DNA of 64,000 nucleotides from an uncultured Alteromonadaceae bacterium (GTDB lineage Bacteria; Pseudomonadota; Gammaproteobacteria; Enterobacterales; Alteromonadaceae), in contig CANMXU010000004.1 of NCBI GenBank assembly GCA_947501935.1, positions 124,001 through 188,000 of the forward strand, read 5' to 3'. The position numbers were made by a program, and so were the translations under genes. Position 1 is the first letter of the stretch; the number at the start of each line of letters is the position of its first letter. Of this stretch, positions 54,955 to 63,404 are shown piece by piece. Below the pieces are notes generated by a model. That model saw only the letters and a list, made by a program, of their open reading frames with translations. It ran no database searches and was not told the DNA's origin.

Positions 54955-56213
54955 ACTTTTGCCTCAACTGTATGTTCGTTTTCACTAGGGTTTGAGCCCT
55001 TTAATGCGTACCAGGCAATATAAACATAGGCAAATGCCGGTACGATAAAGCTTGCTTGTACTGAAGTCATATCAGCGGCTACGCCTTGCAGCATAGGCAA
55101 AATAGCGCCACCAACGATTGCTTGGCATAATAAACCTGAGCCTCGCCCAGTTAACGGACCAAGTCCTTTAATGGCTAAAGTGAAAATAGTTGGGAACATG
55201 ATGGAGTTAAATAATCCAACAGAAATAATTGCCCACATAGCAATATCGCCCTGACTATTAACCGTTAGTGTGATTAATAAAATGACCATGACAGCATTAC
55301 TGGCGAGTATGTAGGTTGGCTTGATTACGCGCATCAAGGCAGCGCCGATAAACCTTCCTATCATGGCCGCGCCCCAAAAATAAGAAACCATTTTACTTGC
55401 AGCATGTTCTGTCATTCCGCCAATATGGCTCTCAGCAAAAAAGTTAACCAAAAAGCTGCCGATAGACACTTCCGCGCCAACATAAAGGAATATAGCTAAA
55501 GTACCGTATAACAAAGGTTTATGCTTAAAAATAGAATCTGTTGTTACTTCTGCTGCATGGGGATCTTCAATATGCTTGATAACCGGTAGCTTAATTCGCC
55601 AAAAGACAATGGCAGTAATAATCATGACGCTGGCAAGAATAAGATAAGGTAGTTGCACAGCTGTCGCTGCTATAACGGTTGTGGCAGCACCAAAAATCAA
55701 GGCTGCACCAAACATAGGGCCTAGCGTATGGCCTAACGAATTAATAGCTTGCGCTAAGTTAAGTCGACTAGCCGCGGTATTTTCGCTACCTAATATTGCC
55801 ACATAAGGGTTGGCCGATACCTGTAATATAGTAACGCCACTGGCCAATATAAATAAGCCTAAGAGAAAGACAACATAAACTTCAATTTCAGCTGCGGGGT
55901 AAAATAAAAAACAACCGCTAGCGATGGTTAAAAGCCCGATAATAATACCGCGTTGATAGCCCACTTTTTCAATCAACTTGCCAGCTAAAGGAGAAATAAT
56001 AAAATAAGCACCAAAGAAGCAAAATTGTACCAGCATTGCTTCGGTATAACTCAAGCTAAACGCTGCTTTTAAATGGGGGATCAGAATGTCATTAAGGGCG
56101 GTAATAAAGCCCCAAATAAAAAATAGTGTTGTCATAGCGATAAACGCAATCGTAGTATTCATTTCTGTTTTTTCTACTTGAATTGCGTTCCCACTAGGAA
56201 TATTTCCAGCCAT
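54951..56213 (-). CDS. FucP-like MFS sugar permease
   Basis: A 420-aa 12-TM proton-coupled sugar importer of the FucP/GluP group in the major facilitator superfamily. Seen: FFIWGFITALNDILIPHLKAAFSLSY in TM1 region, LVQFCFFGAYFIISPLAGKLIEKVGYQRG with the A-loop signature, ANPYVAILGSENTAASRLNLAQAINSLGHTLGP. Members carry fucose, glucose, galactose or mannose. In this operon mannose is the likely cargo. AAAGG stands before the ATG; 72 bp separate it from the first GH92 gene. Confidence 0.88.
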   Translation of the reverse strand: MAGNIPSGNAIQVEKTEMNTTIAFIAMTTLFFIWGFITALNDILIPHLKAAFSLSYTEAMLVQFCFFGAYFIISPLAGKLIEKVGYQRGIIIGLLTIASGCFLFYPAAEIEVYVVFLLGLFILASGVTILQVSANPYVAILGSENTAASRLNLAQAINSLGHTLGPMFGAALIFGAATTVIAATAVQLPYLILASVMIITAIVFWRIKLPVIKHIEDPHAAEVTTDSIFKHKPLLYGTLAIFLYVGAEVSIGSFLVNFFAESHIGGMTEHAASKMVSYFWGAAMIGRFIGAALMRVIKPTYILASNAVMVILLITLTVNSQGDIAMWAIISVGLFNSIMFPTIFTLAIKGLGPLTGRGSGLLCQAIVGGAILPMLQGVAADMTSVQASFIVPAFAYVYIAWYALKGSNPSENEHTVEAKV

Positions 56214-56285
56214 AGGATTACCTTTATTGGTTGTATGTATATGTAGGCGCTAATGCTAGTTAGCGCCATCGTATTTTTAGTTATT

Positions 56286-58637
56286 TTACTTAGAGGCAGT
56301 CGTAGACATAGAATAAGGCCGAGCATCAGTAGAAATTGCTCTGGTCTTGTTCGGGACCGAAGACATTGAAAAATCAAGTTTTCCGCCGGCTTGAATCGTG
56401 TGATGTTCAAGCCACGTTTTATCGTATGGTTTTCCGTTAAGAACTGCTGAATCAATATAGTGGTTTTGCTTTTTATTGTTGTCAGCTTGAATAACAAAGC
56501 TTTTTCCGTCTTCTAAGGTCATGGTAACTTTGTCAAATAAAGGGCTGCCAATCACATATTGTGTAGTCCCGGGAGTAACCGGATAAAAACCAAGTGAGCT
56601 AAATATATACCACGCCGAAGTTTGACCATTATCTTCATCACCAGCATAACCATCAGGTGTTGCTGAATAAAGCTTGTTCATAACTTCTCTGACTCTAGTT
56701 TGTGCTTTCCAAGGTTGGCCTGCGTAGTTATACAAATAGATCATGTGTTGAATAGGCTGATTGCCATGAGCATAGTTGCCCATGTTGGCAATTTGCATTT
56801 CTCTGATCTCGTGAATAGTGAAACCATAATACGAATCATCAAAAGTAGGCGGCATTGTGAAAACGCTATCGAGTTTTTCAACAAAGGCTTGATCGCCACC
56901 TATTAACTGCTTCAAACCATCTATATCCTGAAATACTGACCAAGTATAATGCAGGCTATTACCTTCAGTGAACGCATCGCCCCATTTCAAAGGATTGAAA
57001 GGCGACTGGAAACTGCCATCTTCATTTTTACCTCGCATCCATTTAGTTTCAGGATCAAATACATGGGTATAGTTAAACGCTTTAGCTTGGTAAAGCTTTG
57101 CATCTTCCTTTTTATCTAATAATTGAGCGAGCAGGGCAATGTTAAAGTCGGCGAAGGCATACTCCAAAGTGCGGGCAGCATTTTCATGAATACCGACATT
57201 GTAAGGAATATAGCCTAAATCATTGTAATAACTTAAGCCTTCTCTACCAACTGAGTATACTGGACGGCCTTCTTCTACAGTGGCTCCTTTTGTCATGGCT
57301 TCATACAAGGTTTCAATATCATAACCGCGAATACCTTTATTATAAGCATCAACAATGTTCACTGCTGAATTGGAGCCTATCATCACACCGCGATGACCTG
57401 GACTGGCCCACTCAGGTAACCAGCCTGACTCATTGTAGGTATTAACTAAGCCTTCCATAATTTGGGCATCCATTGTTGGATACATTAAGGTGAAAAAAGG
57501 AAAAACAGCGCGGAAGGTATCCCAAAAACCATTATCGGTAAACATGTAGCCTGGTAATACTTCACCATTGTAAGGGCTATAATGAACGACGTTGTTACTT
57601 TCATCGTATTCGTAAAACTTTCTAGGAAACAACAAAACACGGTAGAGGGACGAATAAAAAGTACGTACGTCATCAACATTATCATCTTCAATACGAATTC
57701 GACTAAGCTCTTTTTGCCAAGATTGATGCGCTTTATTTTTGGTTGTTAAAAAGTCGTCGCTACCAATTTCTCGATCAAGGTTGAGTTGAGCTTGCTCGGC
57801 GCTAATAAAAGACGAAGCTACTTTTACATGAACCTGCTCACCTTTTTTAGTTTTAAAACCTATGATGGCGCCAACGTGCTCTCCTTCACTGCTAACTGAG
57901 TTTTTAATGAGCTGCCAATCATCCTGCCAGGTATGGTTTACTTCGAAATCCTTATCAAATTGAGCAACAAAGTAGTTATGAAAGTTCTCTGGCACACCAC
58001 CATGATTATTACGAGCGTAGCCAATGATTTTCCGCTGTTTCGGTAAGATTTTTACCATCGAGCCTTTATTAAAAGCATCTAATATTATGTATGCATTATC
58101 AGCATCAGGGAAAGTAAATTTGAAGTGAGCTGAACGTTCTGTTGGTGTAACTTCAGCAGTAACATCGTAATCAGCTAAATATACCTGATAATGGTGCGGG
58201 GCAGATGTTTCAGCTTTGTGGGAAAACCATGATTGACGCTCTTCTTCTTGAAATTTCAGCTCCCCGGTTACTGCCATCAAAGAGAAAGCCGCATAGTCAT
58301 TAAGCCAAGGGCTTGGCTGATGAGTTTGCTTAATGCCTCTGATTTGATCATCGTTGTAGTTGTAGGTCCAACCATTGCCCATTTCAGCAGTCATTGGCGT
58401 CCAAAAATTCATGCCCCAAGGGGTAGCTATTGCAGGATAAGTATTACCATTTGATAAGCTATGCTTAGAGTCAGTGCCCATTAGAGGGTTAACATATTGA
58501 ACAAGGTCTTCTTTGACTATGTTGATTTTGGCAGGTGCGCTAAGTGGTATGGGCACGTTAGCACTTTGTCCACAGGCGGTTAAAAGCGTTGATAAGCTTA
58601 AGGCAAAACAAGTTAAATTTTTCATTTTCATTTTCAT
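56286..58637 (-). CDS. GH92 alpha-mannosidase lipoprotein (first in operon)
   Basis: A 783-aa GH92 enzyme with lipobox LTACGQ. The N-terminal domain starts VNPLMGTDSKHSLSNGNTYP. The acid region reads TEGNSLHYTWSVFQDIDGL, where its paralogues have NAW, and the base region YAGDEDNGQTSAWYIFSSLGF. The +1 segment is YAHGNQPIQHMIYLYNY, Gln replacing the usual Glu, a form I associate with linkages other than alpha-1,2. It heads the minus-strand operon, whose promoter region carries a LacI-type palindrome at 58710-58725. Confidence 0.9.
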   Translation of the reverse strand: MKMKMKNLTCFALSLSTLLTACGQSANVPIPLSAPAKINIVKEDLVQYVNPLMGTDSKHSLSNGNTYPAIATPWGMNFWTPMTAEMGNGWTYNYNDDQIRGIKQTHQPSPWLNDYAAFSLMAVTGELKFQEEERQSWFSHKAETSAPHHYQVYLADYDVTAEVTPTERSAHFKFTFPDADNAYIILDAFNKGSMVKILPKQRKIIGYARNNHGGVPENFHNYFVAQFDKDFEVNHTWQDDWQLIKNSVSSEGEHVGAIIGFKTKKGEQVHVKVASSFISAEQAQLNLDREIGSDDFLTTKNKAHQSWQKELSRIRIEDDNVDDVRTFYSSLYRVLLFPRKFYEYDESNNVVHYSPYNGEVLPGYMFTDNGFWDTFRAVFPFFTLMYPTMDAQIMEGLVNTYNESGWLPEWASPGHRGVMIGSNSAVNIVDAYNKGIRGYDIETLYEAMTKGATVEEGRPVYSVGREGLSYYNDLGYIPYNVGIHENAARTLEYAFADFNIALLAQLLDKKEDAKLYQAKAFNYTHVFDPETKWMRGKNEDGSFQSPFNPLKWGDAFTEGNSLHYTWSVFQDIDGLKQLIGGDQAFVEKLDSVFTMPPTFDDSYYGFTIHEIREMQIANMGNYAHGNQPIQHMIYLYNYAGQPWKAQTRVREVMNKLYSATPDGYAGDEDNGQTSAWYIFSSLGFYPVTPGTTQYVIGSPLFDKVTMTLEDGKSFVIQADNNKKQNHYIDSAVLNGKPYDKTWLEHHTIQAGGKLDFSMSSVPNKTRAISTDARPYSMSTTASK

Positions 58638-58709
58638 TCAATGATTCTTCTGCGTTATTTAAAATTTAGTCAATGTAATACAGTCTATTAATATTTTTGT
58701 AAATCGCGA

Positions 58710-58725
58710 CTGTAATCGATTGCAG
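58710..58725. promoter_or_regulatory. LacI-family operator before the GH92 operon
   Basis: CTGTAATCGATTGCAG, a near-perfect palindrome centred on CG as is typical of LacI-family sites. It is identical to the copy at 60136 and the reverse complement of the copy at 60213. It lies 73 bp upstream of the GH92 start codon, downstream of the likely -10 box, where binding would block transcription. Confidence 0.85.
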
Positions 58726-58881
58726 TTATTTAGGTTATACTATAGAATTTCAATATTCAAGAATAGATTTTGAATATTTATTTAAGACTTTATCAAGACG
58801 CCGTATTATTCTCGCCGCTAATGAGCATTTTAATACTTAAATCAACCTTAAATCACTTTAATTTAATTGTCTTTTCTTGTA

Positions 58882-58897
58882 TTGTTATCGGTTGCAG
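58882..58897. promoter_or_regulatory. Degenerate LacI-type operator before lacI gene
   Basis: TTGTTATCGGTTGCAG matches the other operators at 13 of 16 positions. It lies 47 bp from the regulator start codon, suggesting weaker autoregulation. Confidence 0.6.
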
Positions 58898-58944
58898 TTA
58901 TTCTTAGTAACCCATCTTTAGAGCTTTTTAGGTAAGTAATATTT

Positions 58945-59952
58945 ATGTCTACAATTAAGGAAGTTTGCCAATTAGCGGGGGTTTCAACCGCGACAGTATC
59001 AAGGACACTTAAAAATCCTGATATGGTAAATGTGAAAACTAGAGAACGGATACTTGCGGCTATTGCTAAATCAGGTTATCGGCCAAACGTTTTAGCTTCA
59101 AGTGTTAAAACGGGTAAGTCTAATTCGCTAGTGGTACTGGTCCCTAACTTATCTAACCCATTTTTTTTAAAGATAATTCAGGGGGTTGAAAAAGCAGCGC
59201 AAGAGAATGGTTATTCTGTGCTATTAGGTGATACTCAAGGTGAGCCACTTCGTGAACATGAATATGCTGGCATGGTTTTGTCAAATCGTGCTGATGGCTT
59301 AATACATTTAGACCATTCATTTCCATTTTCTGATAATGATGCTCTTTTAGCAGAAAAAGTCCCTATGGTTAGTGTTTGTGAGCGCATAGTTTCAGAAAAG
59401 CAATATCCTGTAATTGAGATGGACAACTATTCCGCATGTCGTGCCTTGGCTAAACACCTAACCAGTTATGGGCATAAACGTTTCGGTGTTATTGCCGGGC
59501 AAAATGAAAGTCAAATTTATCGTGACCGCCTTGGAGGGATTAAAAGTGTTTTACTCGAGGAGAGTATTGATTTTGATGACTCTATGGTTGTTGGTAATGA
59601 ATATAGTTATGAATCTGGTGAGGCCGGGGCAAGAGCACTATTGGCAAAGAAAGTAAGGCCGACAGCCATTTTTTGTTTTAATGATGACATTGCTATTGGT
59701 GCAATGCATGAAATTAAAAAGCATGGTTTAAAAATTCCTGATGATATTTCTGTAGTGGGCTTTGATAACATCAAAGTTTCAGCTTATGTTGATCCTCCAT
59801 TGACCACAATCGATCAGCCGGCTTATGAAATGGGTCGTAAAGCTGTTGAGGTTGTACTGCAGCAAATTAAAGGTAAACCATTAATAAGAAATCGTGAAAT
59901 TGTTCAATTTAGCATCATTGAAAGAGCGAGTAGTGGTGCTGCAAATAACTAG
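58945..59952 (+). CDS. LacI-family transcriptional regulator of the mannoside locus
   Basis: A 335-aa regulator. N-terminal helix-turn-helix and hinge (TIKEVCQLAGVSTATVSRTLKNPDMVNVKTRERIL, shown here as the classic LacI pattern, then NVLASSVKTGKS), followed by a periplasmic-binding-protein-like effector domain (LVPNLSNPFFLKIIQGVEKAA, GHKRFGVIAGQ, FCFNDDIAIGAMHEIKKHGLKIPDDISVVGFDN, PPLTTIDQPAYEMGRKAVEV). It is divergent from the GH92 operon and upstream of the TonB receptor gene, and palindromes of LacI type are present in front of all three units. Mannose or a mannoside is the probable inducer. Confidence 0.92.
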   Translation: MSTIKEVCQLAGVSTATVSRTLKNPDMVNVKTRERILAAIAKSGYRPNVLASSVKTGKSNSLVVLVPNLSNPFFLKIIQGVEKAAQENGYSVLLGDTQGEPLREHEYAGMVLSNRADGLIHLDHSFPFSDNDALLAEKVPMVSVCERIVSEKQYPVIEMDNYSACRALAKHLTSYGHKRFGVIAGQNESQIYRDRLGGIKSVLLEESIDFDDSMVVGNEYSYESGEAGARALLAKKVRPTAIFCFNDDIAIGAMHEIKKHGLKIPDDISVVGFDNIKVSAYVDPPLTTIDQPAYEMGRKAVEVVLQQIKGKPLIRNREIVQFSIIERASSGAANN

Positions 59953-60097
59953 GTTTATTTAGTTAAATATTTCAATCCCCTACCAATTCCTTGCTAATCT
60001 ATTGAAAGTAATGTTTTAAATTACCCATAAATACTTATGGGTGATAACGATAAACTCAATTTTCATCCTCGAAAAAATAAAAACTCCAATAATACGG

Positions 60098-60126
60098 TTG
60101 ACAGTAAAAATTTTACATATTAGTAT
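60098..60126 (+). promoter_or_regulatory. Sigma-70 promoter of the TonB-dependent receptor gene
   Basis: TTGACA (60098-60103), 17-bp spacer, TAGTAT (60121-60126). The first operator starts 10 bp after the -10 box, covering the transcription start. Confidence 0.8.
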
Positions 60127-60135
60127 CAATATCAA

Positions 60136-60151
60136 CTGTAATCGATTGCAG
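60136..60151. promoter_or_regulatory. LacI-family operator O1 of the receptor gene
   Basis: CTGTAATCGATTGCAG, identical to the site at 58710. It overlaps the likely +1, as expected for repression. Confidence 0.87.
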
Positions 60152-60212
60152 TTTGTTTGCGAAAGAATTTAATCGCCAAAGTATTTTGATTTGGCTTTTT
60201 TTAATAAGATAA

Positions 60213-60228
60213 CTGCAATCGATTACAG
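60213..60228. promoter_or_regulatory. LacI-family operator O2 of the receptor gene
   Basis: CTGCAATCGATTACAG, the exact reverse complement of the other strong sites, 77 bp after O1. The spacing could allow a repression loop or a roadblock. Confidence 0.85.
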
Positions 60229-60363
60229 TGTTTAGGGTTGAGATACACAAAAAAATTTATGGTAATAGCTTTATAAGCTAGCAGTTAAGCATATAGTTAG
60301 TGCTATCCCAAACAAGTAATAACGATAATAAATAATAAATAATAAATTTGGAAGGAGAATAAC

Positions 60364-63324
60364 ATGAAGGTGAGTGCTTCTGCTCGAACAGGCTATTTCC
60401 CTTTATCTACAGTGTTTAAGCGGTCAATAATTTGCACAGCGATTATTTGTGCAATGGGCGCAGCAAATGCACAAGAAGTAGATGAAGAACAAACAAACAA
60501 AGAAAAACTTGAAGAAATTGAAGTTATAGAAGTGAGTGGTATTTTTGCAAGTACCGCGAAAAACTTAAACATCAAACGTTTTTCCAATGCAATTGTAGAT
60601 GCAATTACCGCTGAAGACATTGGTAAATTTCCAGATAAAAACGTAGCAGATTCATTGCAGCGTGTACCTGGTATCATTATTCAACGTGATGGTGGTGAAG
60701 GCTCTACAGTTAGTATTCGTGGCTTATCATCAGATTTAACGTTCAGCCAATTAAACGGCAATTTTATTTCGTCTTCACCAGGTGAACCTTCACGATCATT
60801 TGATTATGGTTTATTACCATCAGCTATGGTTGATAAAGTTGAAGTCTATAAGTCACCCGAAGCTCGTTTAGATGAAGGTGGTGTTGGTGGAACAATTTTA
60901 ATGTCTTCTCGTAAGCCGCTTAGCATGGAAGCAAACTCAGGTGTTGCCCAAGTAGAAGCAACATATGCTGATGTTACTGATAAAACTGAACCACAATTTA
61001 CCGGCTTGTATTCATGGAAAAATGACGAGGAAGATTTTGGTTTTCTAGTCGGTTATACCCAACAAACTCGTACGAATCGAACCTTATCGAGCAGTGTTTA
61101 TAATTGGCGCTGGACAGGAACGGAGAGAAATGACCTATCTACGGACTCAATTAGCTATTACGGTACTGATACAAACGGAAATTCCGTTGCAAATACGCAA
61201 ACCAATGCCCCTTTAATTGATGCTAATGGAAATACTTTAGCACCAGGTTTTGTCCCACAGGTGGTTACTTCACAAGTATTAGAACAAAAAAGAGAACGTC
61301 AAGGCTTTCAGTTCACAACCCAATGGCGACCAACTGAAAACATTGAACTGGGCATGAACTATTTCCGCTTTGAGCTGGGTTTAGACTCAACCACTTCTGC
61401 GGTTAAGTATCCTGAGTGGAGTTATACCTCTTCACTTATTACAGATGTAACGCGTGATGCTTCAGGCACTGTATTTACAGGTGTCGATTTTACAGCGGGC
61501 GCCGATGGTAATCAAAACTATACAGGTTTTCCGTGGATCACCGGTAAATATACAGAGGAAGAATCGACCTCTGATACTTATGATTTCTTTGGAAGTTATG
61601 AAGGTGATGAGTTTGTTTTAACAGTAAAACTTGGTCATACCGAATCTGAGGGTGGTCCGGTTGTTGATTATGATACTGCTTTTTATAATGACGGTGCAGC
61701 TCATTATTATGGTTGGGGAATTAACAACAATGCTATGAATGTTTATATGGACCCAGAAATGCTTACTAATTTAAGAAGCGGTACTGGTGGCTCATTTGAT
61801 CCCGGCTCTTCTAATTCTAGTTTCATTACTAGCACCCTTGAAGAAGATTATATTCAAGCTGATTTAGAGTTTGATGTTGATTGGGGCTTTATTCATAACC
61901 TGAGAACAGGGGTTAAATATCGTGATGCGATGTTACATCGTGAAACACGTAATACTTTTTACCTATCACCAGATTTTGACATCGAAGCTGGCGAAGCAAG
62001 CCCAGGAGGTATTACACGAAGTGATAGTTATCAATGGAGTGGCGGTGAACCAGAACTTGCTGGAATGTTGCATGAAAATTCAGTAGGAAACTTTCCTAAA
62101 GGAGTCAATACCAACCTTTTCCCTGCAATGAATTGGGATAAATATCATAATTATTTAACGTCAAATTTTAAACGCTACGATCGTATAGAGCCTGAATATG
62201 TTTATGACATTCAAGAACAAATTACTGCGGCATATATTCAAGCTGACTTTGAAGAGGGGGATTATCGCGGTAACTTTGGTTTGAGATATGTTGAAACTAA
62301 AACCACGGGTTCATCAAACGATCGTATCCAATATTTTTATGACTATTACTTTCCTGATACTGAAGACCAAATTCCAGTAGAAGACCGTGAAGTTAATATT
62401 GATAAAGTTATTACCCAGGTTAGTACTAATACCCAAGTATTACCGAGTTTTAATATTTCTTATGATATTTCTGAAGAGCTAGTATTAAGAGGGGCGGTAG
62501 CCAAAGTGATGGCTCGACCTGATTACAGTGATTTAGGTGGCCAAGAAAGGCTTTATTGGATCTCAAATGAAAGAGCAAGTGATCGCTCAGAAGTAAATGA
62601 AGAAGCAGGTTGGGCCGGTGGTGGAGGTAATAAAAACTTAAAACCATTTCTTGCATGGCAGTCTGATATTTCATTGGAATATTATTATGGTGAAGGTTCT
62701 GCACTTGGTGTAAATGTTTTCTATAAAGATATCGATAATTTCGTAGTGCCGCTAAATGTCACCGCAACTAGAGATGTTCCTTTAATTGAGTTTCCAACTG
62801 TTGGTGAAAGTGCTGGTGGTGAAAATGTTGTTATTGAAAATTATAGTACTTCTGCCAATGGCACCAATGCGGTCTCTCAAGGTGTAGAAGTATTTATTCA
62901 GCATCATTTTGAAAATGGTTTCGGTATTACAGGTAACTATACCATTAATGATACTAACAAAGCTGATGTTTCAGTTGATGGCGCAAAAATGGGTGAGTCT
63001 AAATTACTTGGTTCTTCTGATTTCCAATTCAACTCATCAGCCTTTTTCGAGAATGCTGACTTCAGCGCTCGTATTTCATATACCTTACGCGGAAAAACAT
63101 CGTTGGGACTACAAAATGGCATGCAAACATACTTAGATGAATATCAACAAGTTGATGCCAATGCATCATACAACTTGATGGAGAATTTAGTGTTTACGGC
63201 GTCAGTGATTAATTTAACCGAAGAAGAGCAATTTAGTTACATCGGCGATGATACCAAAGATCGCTATTTAAGTAACTCATACTCGGGACGTCGTTTTTAC
63301 GCGGGCATTTCTTATAAATTCTAA
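60364..63324 (+). CDS. TonB-dependent outer-membrane receptor of the mannoside locus
   Basis: A 986-aa 22-strand outer-membrane receptor. Signal peptide to about residue 36 (CAMGAANAQ), a TonB-box-like IEVIEVSG, plug domain (AIVDAITAEDIGKFPDKNVADSLQRVPG, STVSIRGL, VEVYKSPEARLDEGGVGGTI), and a barrel ending GRRFYAGISYKF with terminal Phe. It belongs to the large Xanthomonas/Caulobacter-type group that imports oligosaccharides. With the operators upstream it probably takes up mannan or N-glycan fragments. Strong GGAAGGAG start site. Confidence 0.92.
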   Translation: MKVSASARTGYFPLSTVFKRSIICTAIICAMGAANAQEVDEEQTNKEKLEEIEVIEVSGIFASTAKNLNIKRFSNAIVDAITAEDIGKFPDKNVADSLQRVPGIIIQRDGGEGSTVSIRGLSSDLTFSQLNGNFISSSPGEPSRSFDYGLLPSAMVDKVEVYKSPEARLDEGGVGGTILMSSRKPLSMEANSGVAQVEATYADVTDKTEPQFTGLYSWKNDEEDFGFLVGYTQQTRTNRTLSSSVYNWRWTGTERNDLSTDSISYYGTDTNGNSVANTQTNAPLIDANGNTLAPGFVPQVVTSQVLEQKRERQGFQFTTQWRPTENIELGMNYFRFELGLDSTTSAVKYPEWSYTSSLITDVTRDASGTVFTGVDFTAGADGNQNYTGFPWITGKYTEEESTSDTYDFFGSYEGDEFVLTVKLGHTESEGGPVVDYDTAFYNDGAAHYYGWGINNNAMNVYMDPEMLTNLRSGTGGSFDPGSSNSSFITSTLEEDYIQADLEFDVDWGFIHNLRTGVKYRDAMLHRETRNTFYLSPDFDIEAGEASPGGITRSDSYQWSGGEPELAGMLHENSVGNFPKGVNTNLFPAMNWDKYHNYLTSNFKRYDRIEPEYVYDIQEQITAAYIQADFEEGDYRGNFGLRYVETKTTGSSNDRIQYFYDYYFPDTEDQIPVEDREVNIDKVITQVSTNTQVLPSFNISYDISEELVLRGAVAKVMARPDYSDLGGQERLYWISNERASDRSEVNEEAGWAGGGGNKNLKPFLAWQSDISLEYYYGEGSALGVNVFYKDIDNFVVPLNVTATRDVPLIEFPTVGESAGGENVVIENYSTSANGTNAVSQGVEVFIQHHFENGFGITGNYTINDTNKADVSVDGAKMGESKLLGSSDFQFNSSAFFENADFSARISYTLRGKTSLGLQNGMQTYLDEYQQVDANASYNLMENLVFTASVINLTEEEQFSYIGDDTKDRYLSNSYSGRRFYAGISYKF

Positions 63325-63333
63325 TTGGACAAG

Positions 63334-63376
63334 AAGCGCGAGTTGTTCTCAGTAAACAATAAAAAACAACAGCTCG
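63334..63376 (+). promoter_or_regulatory. Imperfect hairpin between receptor and downstream lipoprotein gene
   Basis: AAGCGCGAGTTGTT and AACAACAGCTCGCTT pair with a small bulge. No T-run follows directly. It may lower expression of the lipoprotein relative to the receptor or stabilise the receptor mRNA. Confidence 0.45.
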
Positions 63377-63404
63377 CTTAGCTTATAAAAAGATAGGTAA
63401 CAAA

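Larger units (their letters stand above)
58638..58944. promoter_or_regulatory. Divergent promoter region, GH92 operon and lacI gene
   Basis: A 307-bp spacer with two operators. For the minus-strand operon, -10-like TATAAC (plus coordinates 58734-58739) and -35-like TTGAAT (58755-58760, 15-bp spacing) lie just upstream of the operator at 58710. For lacI the degenerate operator at 58882-58897 lies 47 bp before the start codon. Promoter calls are weak. Confidence 0.5.
59953..60363 (+). promoter_or_regulatory. Control region of the TonB-dependent receptor gene
   Basis: A 411-bp gap containing a good sigma-70 promoter and two operators (listed separately), followed by a leader of about 230 bases and a strong ribosome binding site GGAAGGAG before the ATG. 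No small gene seen. Confidence 0.7.
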
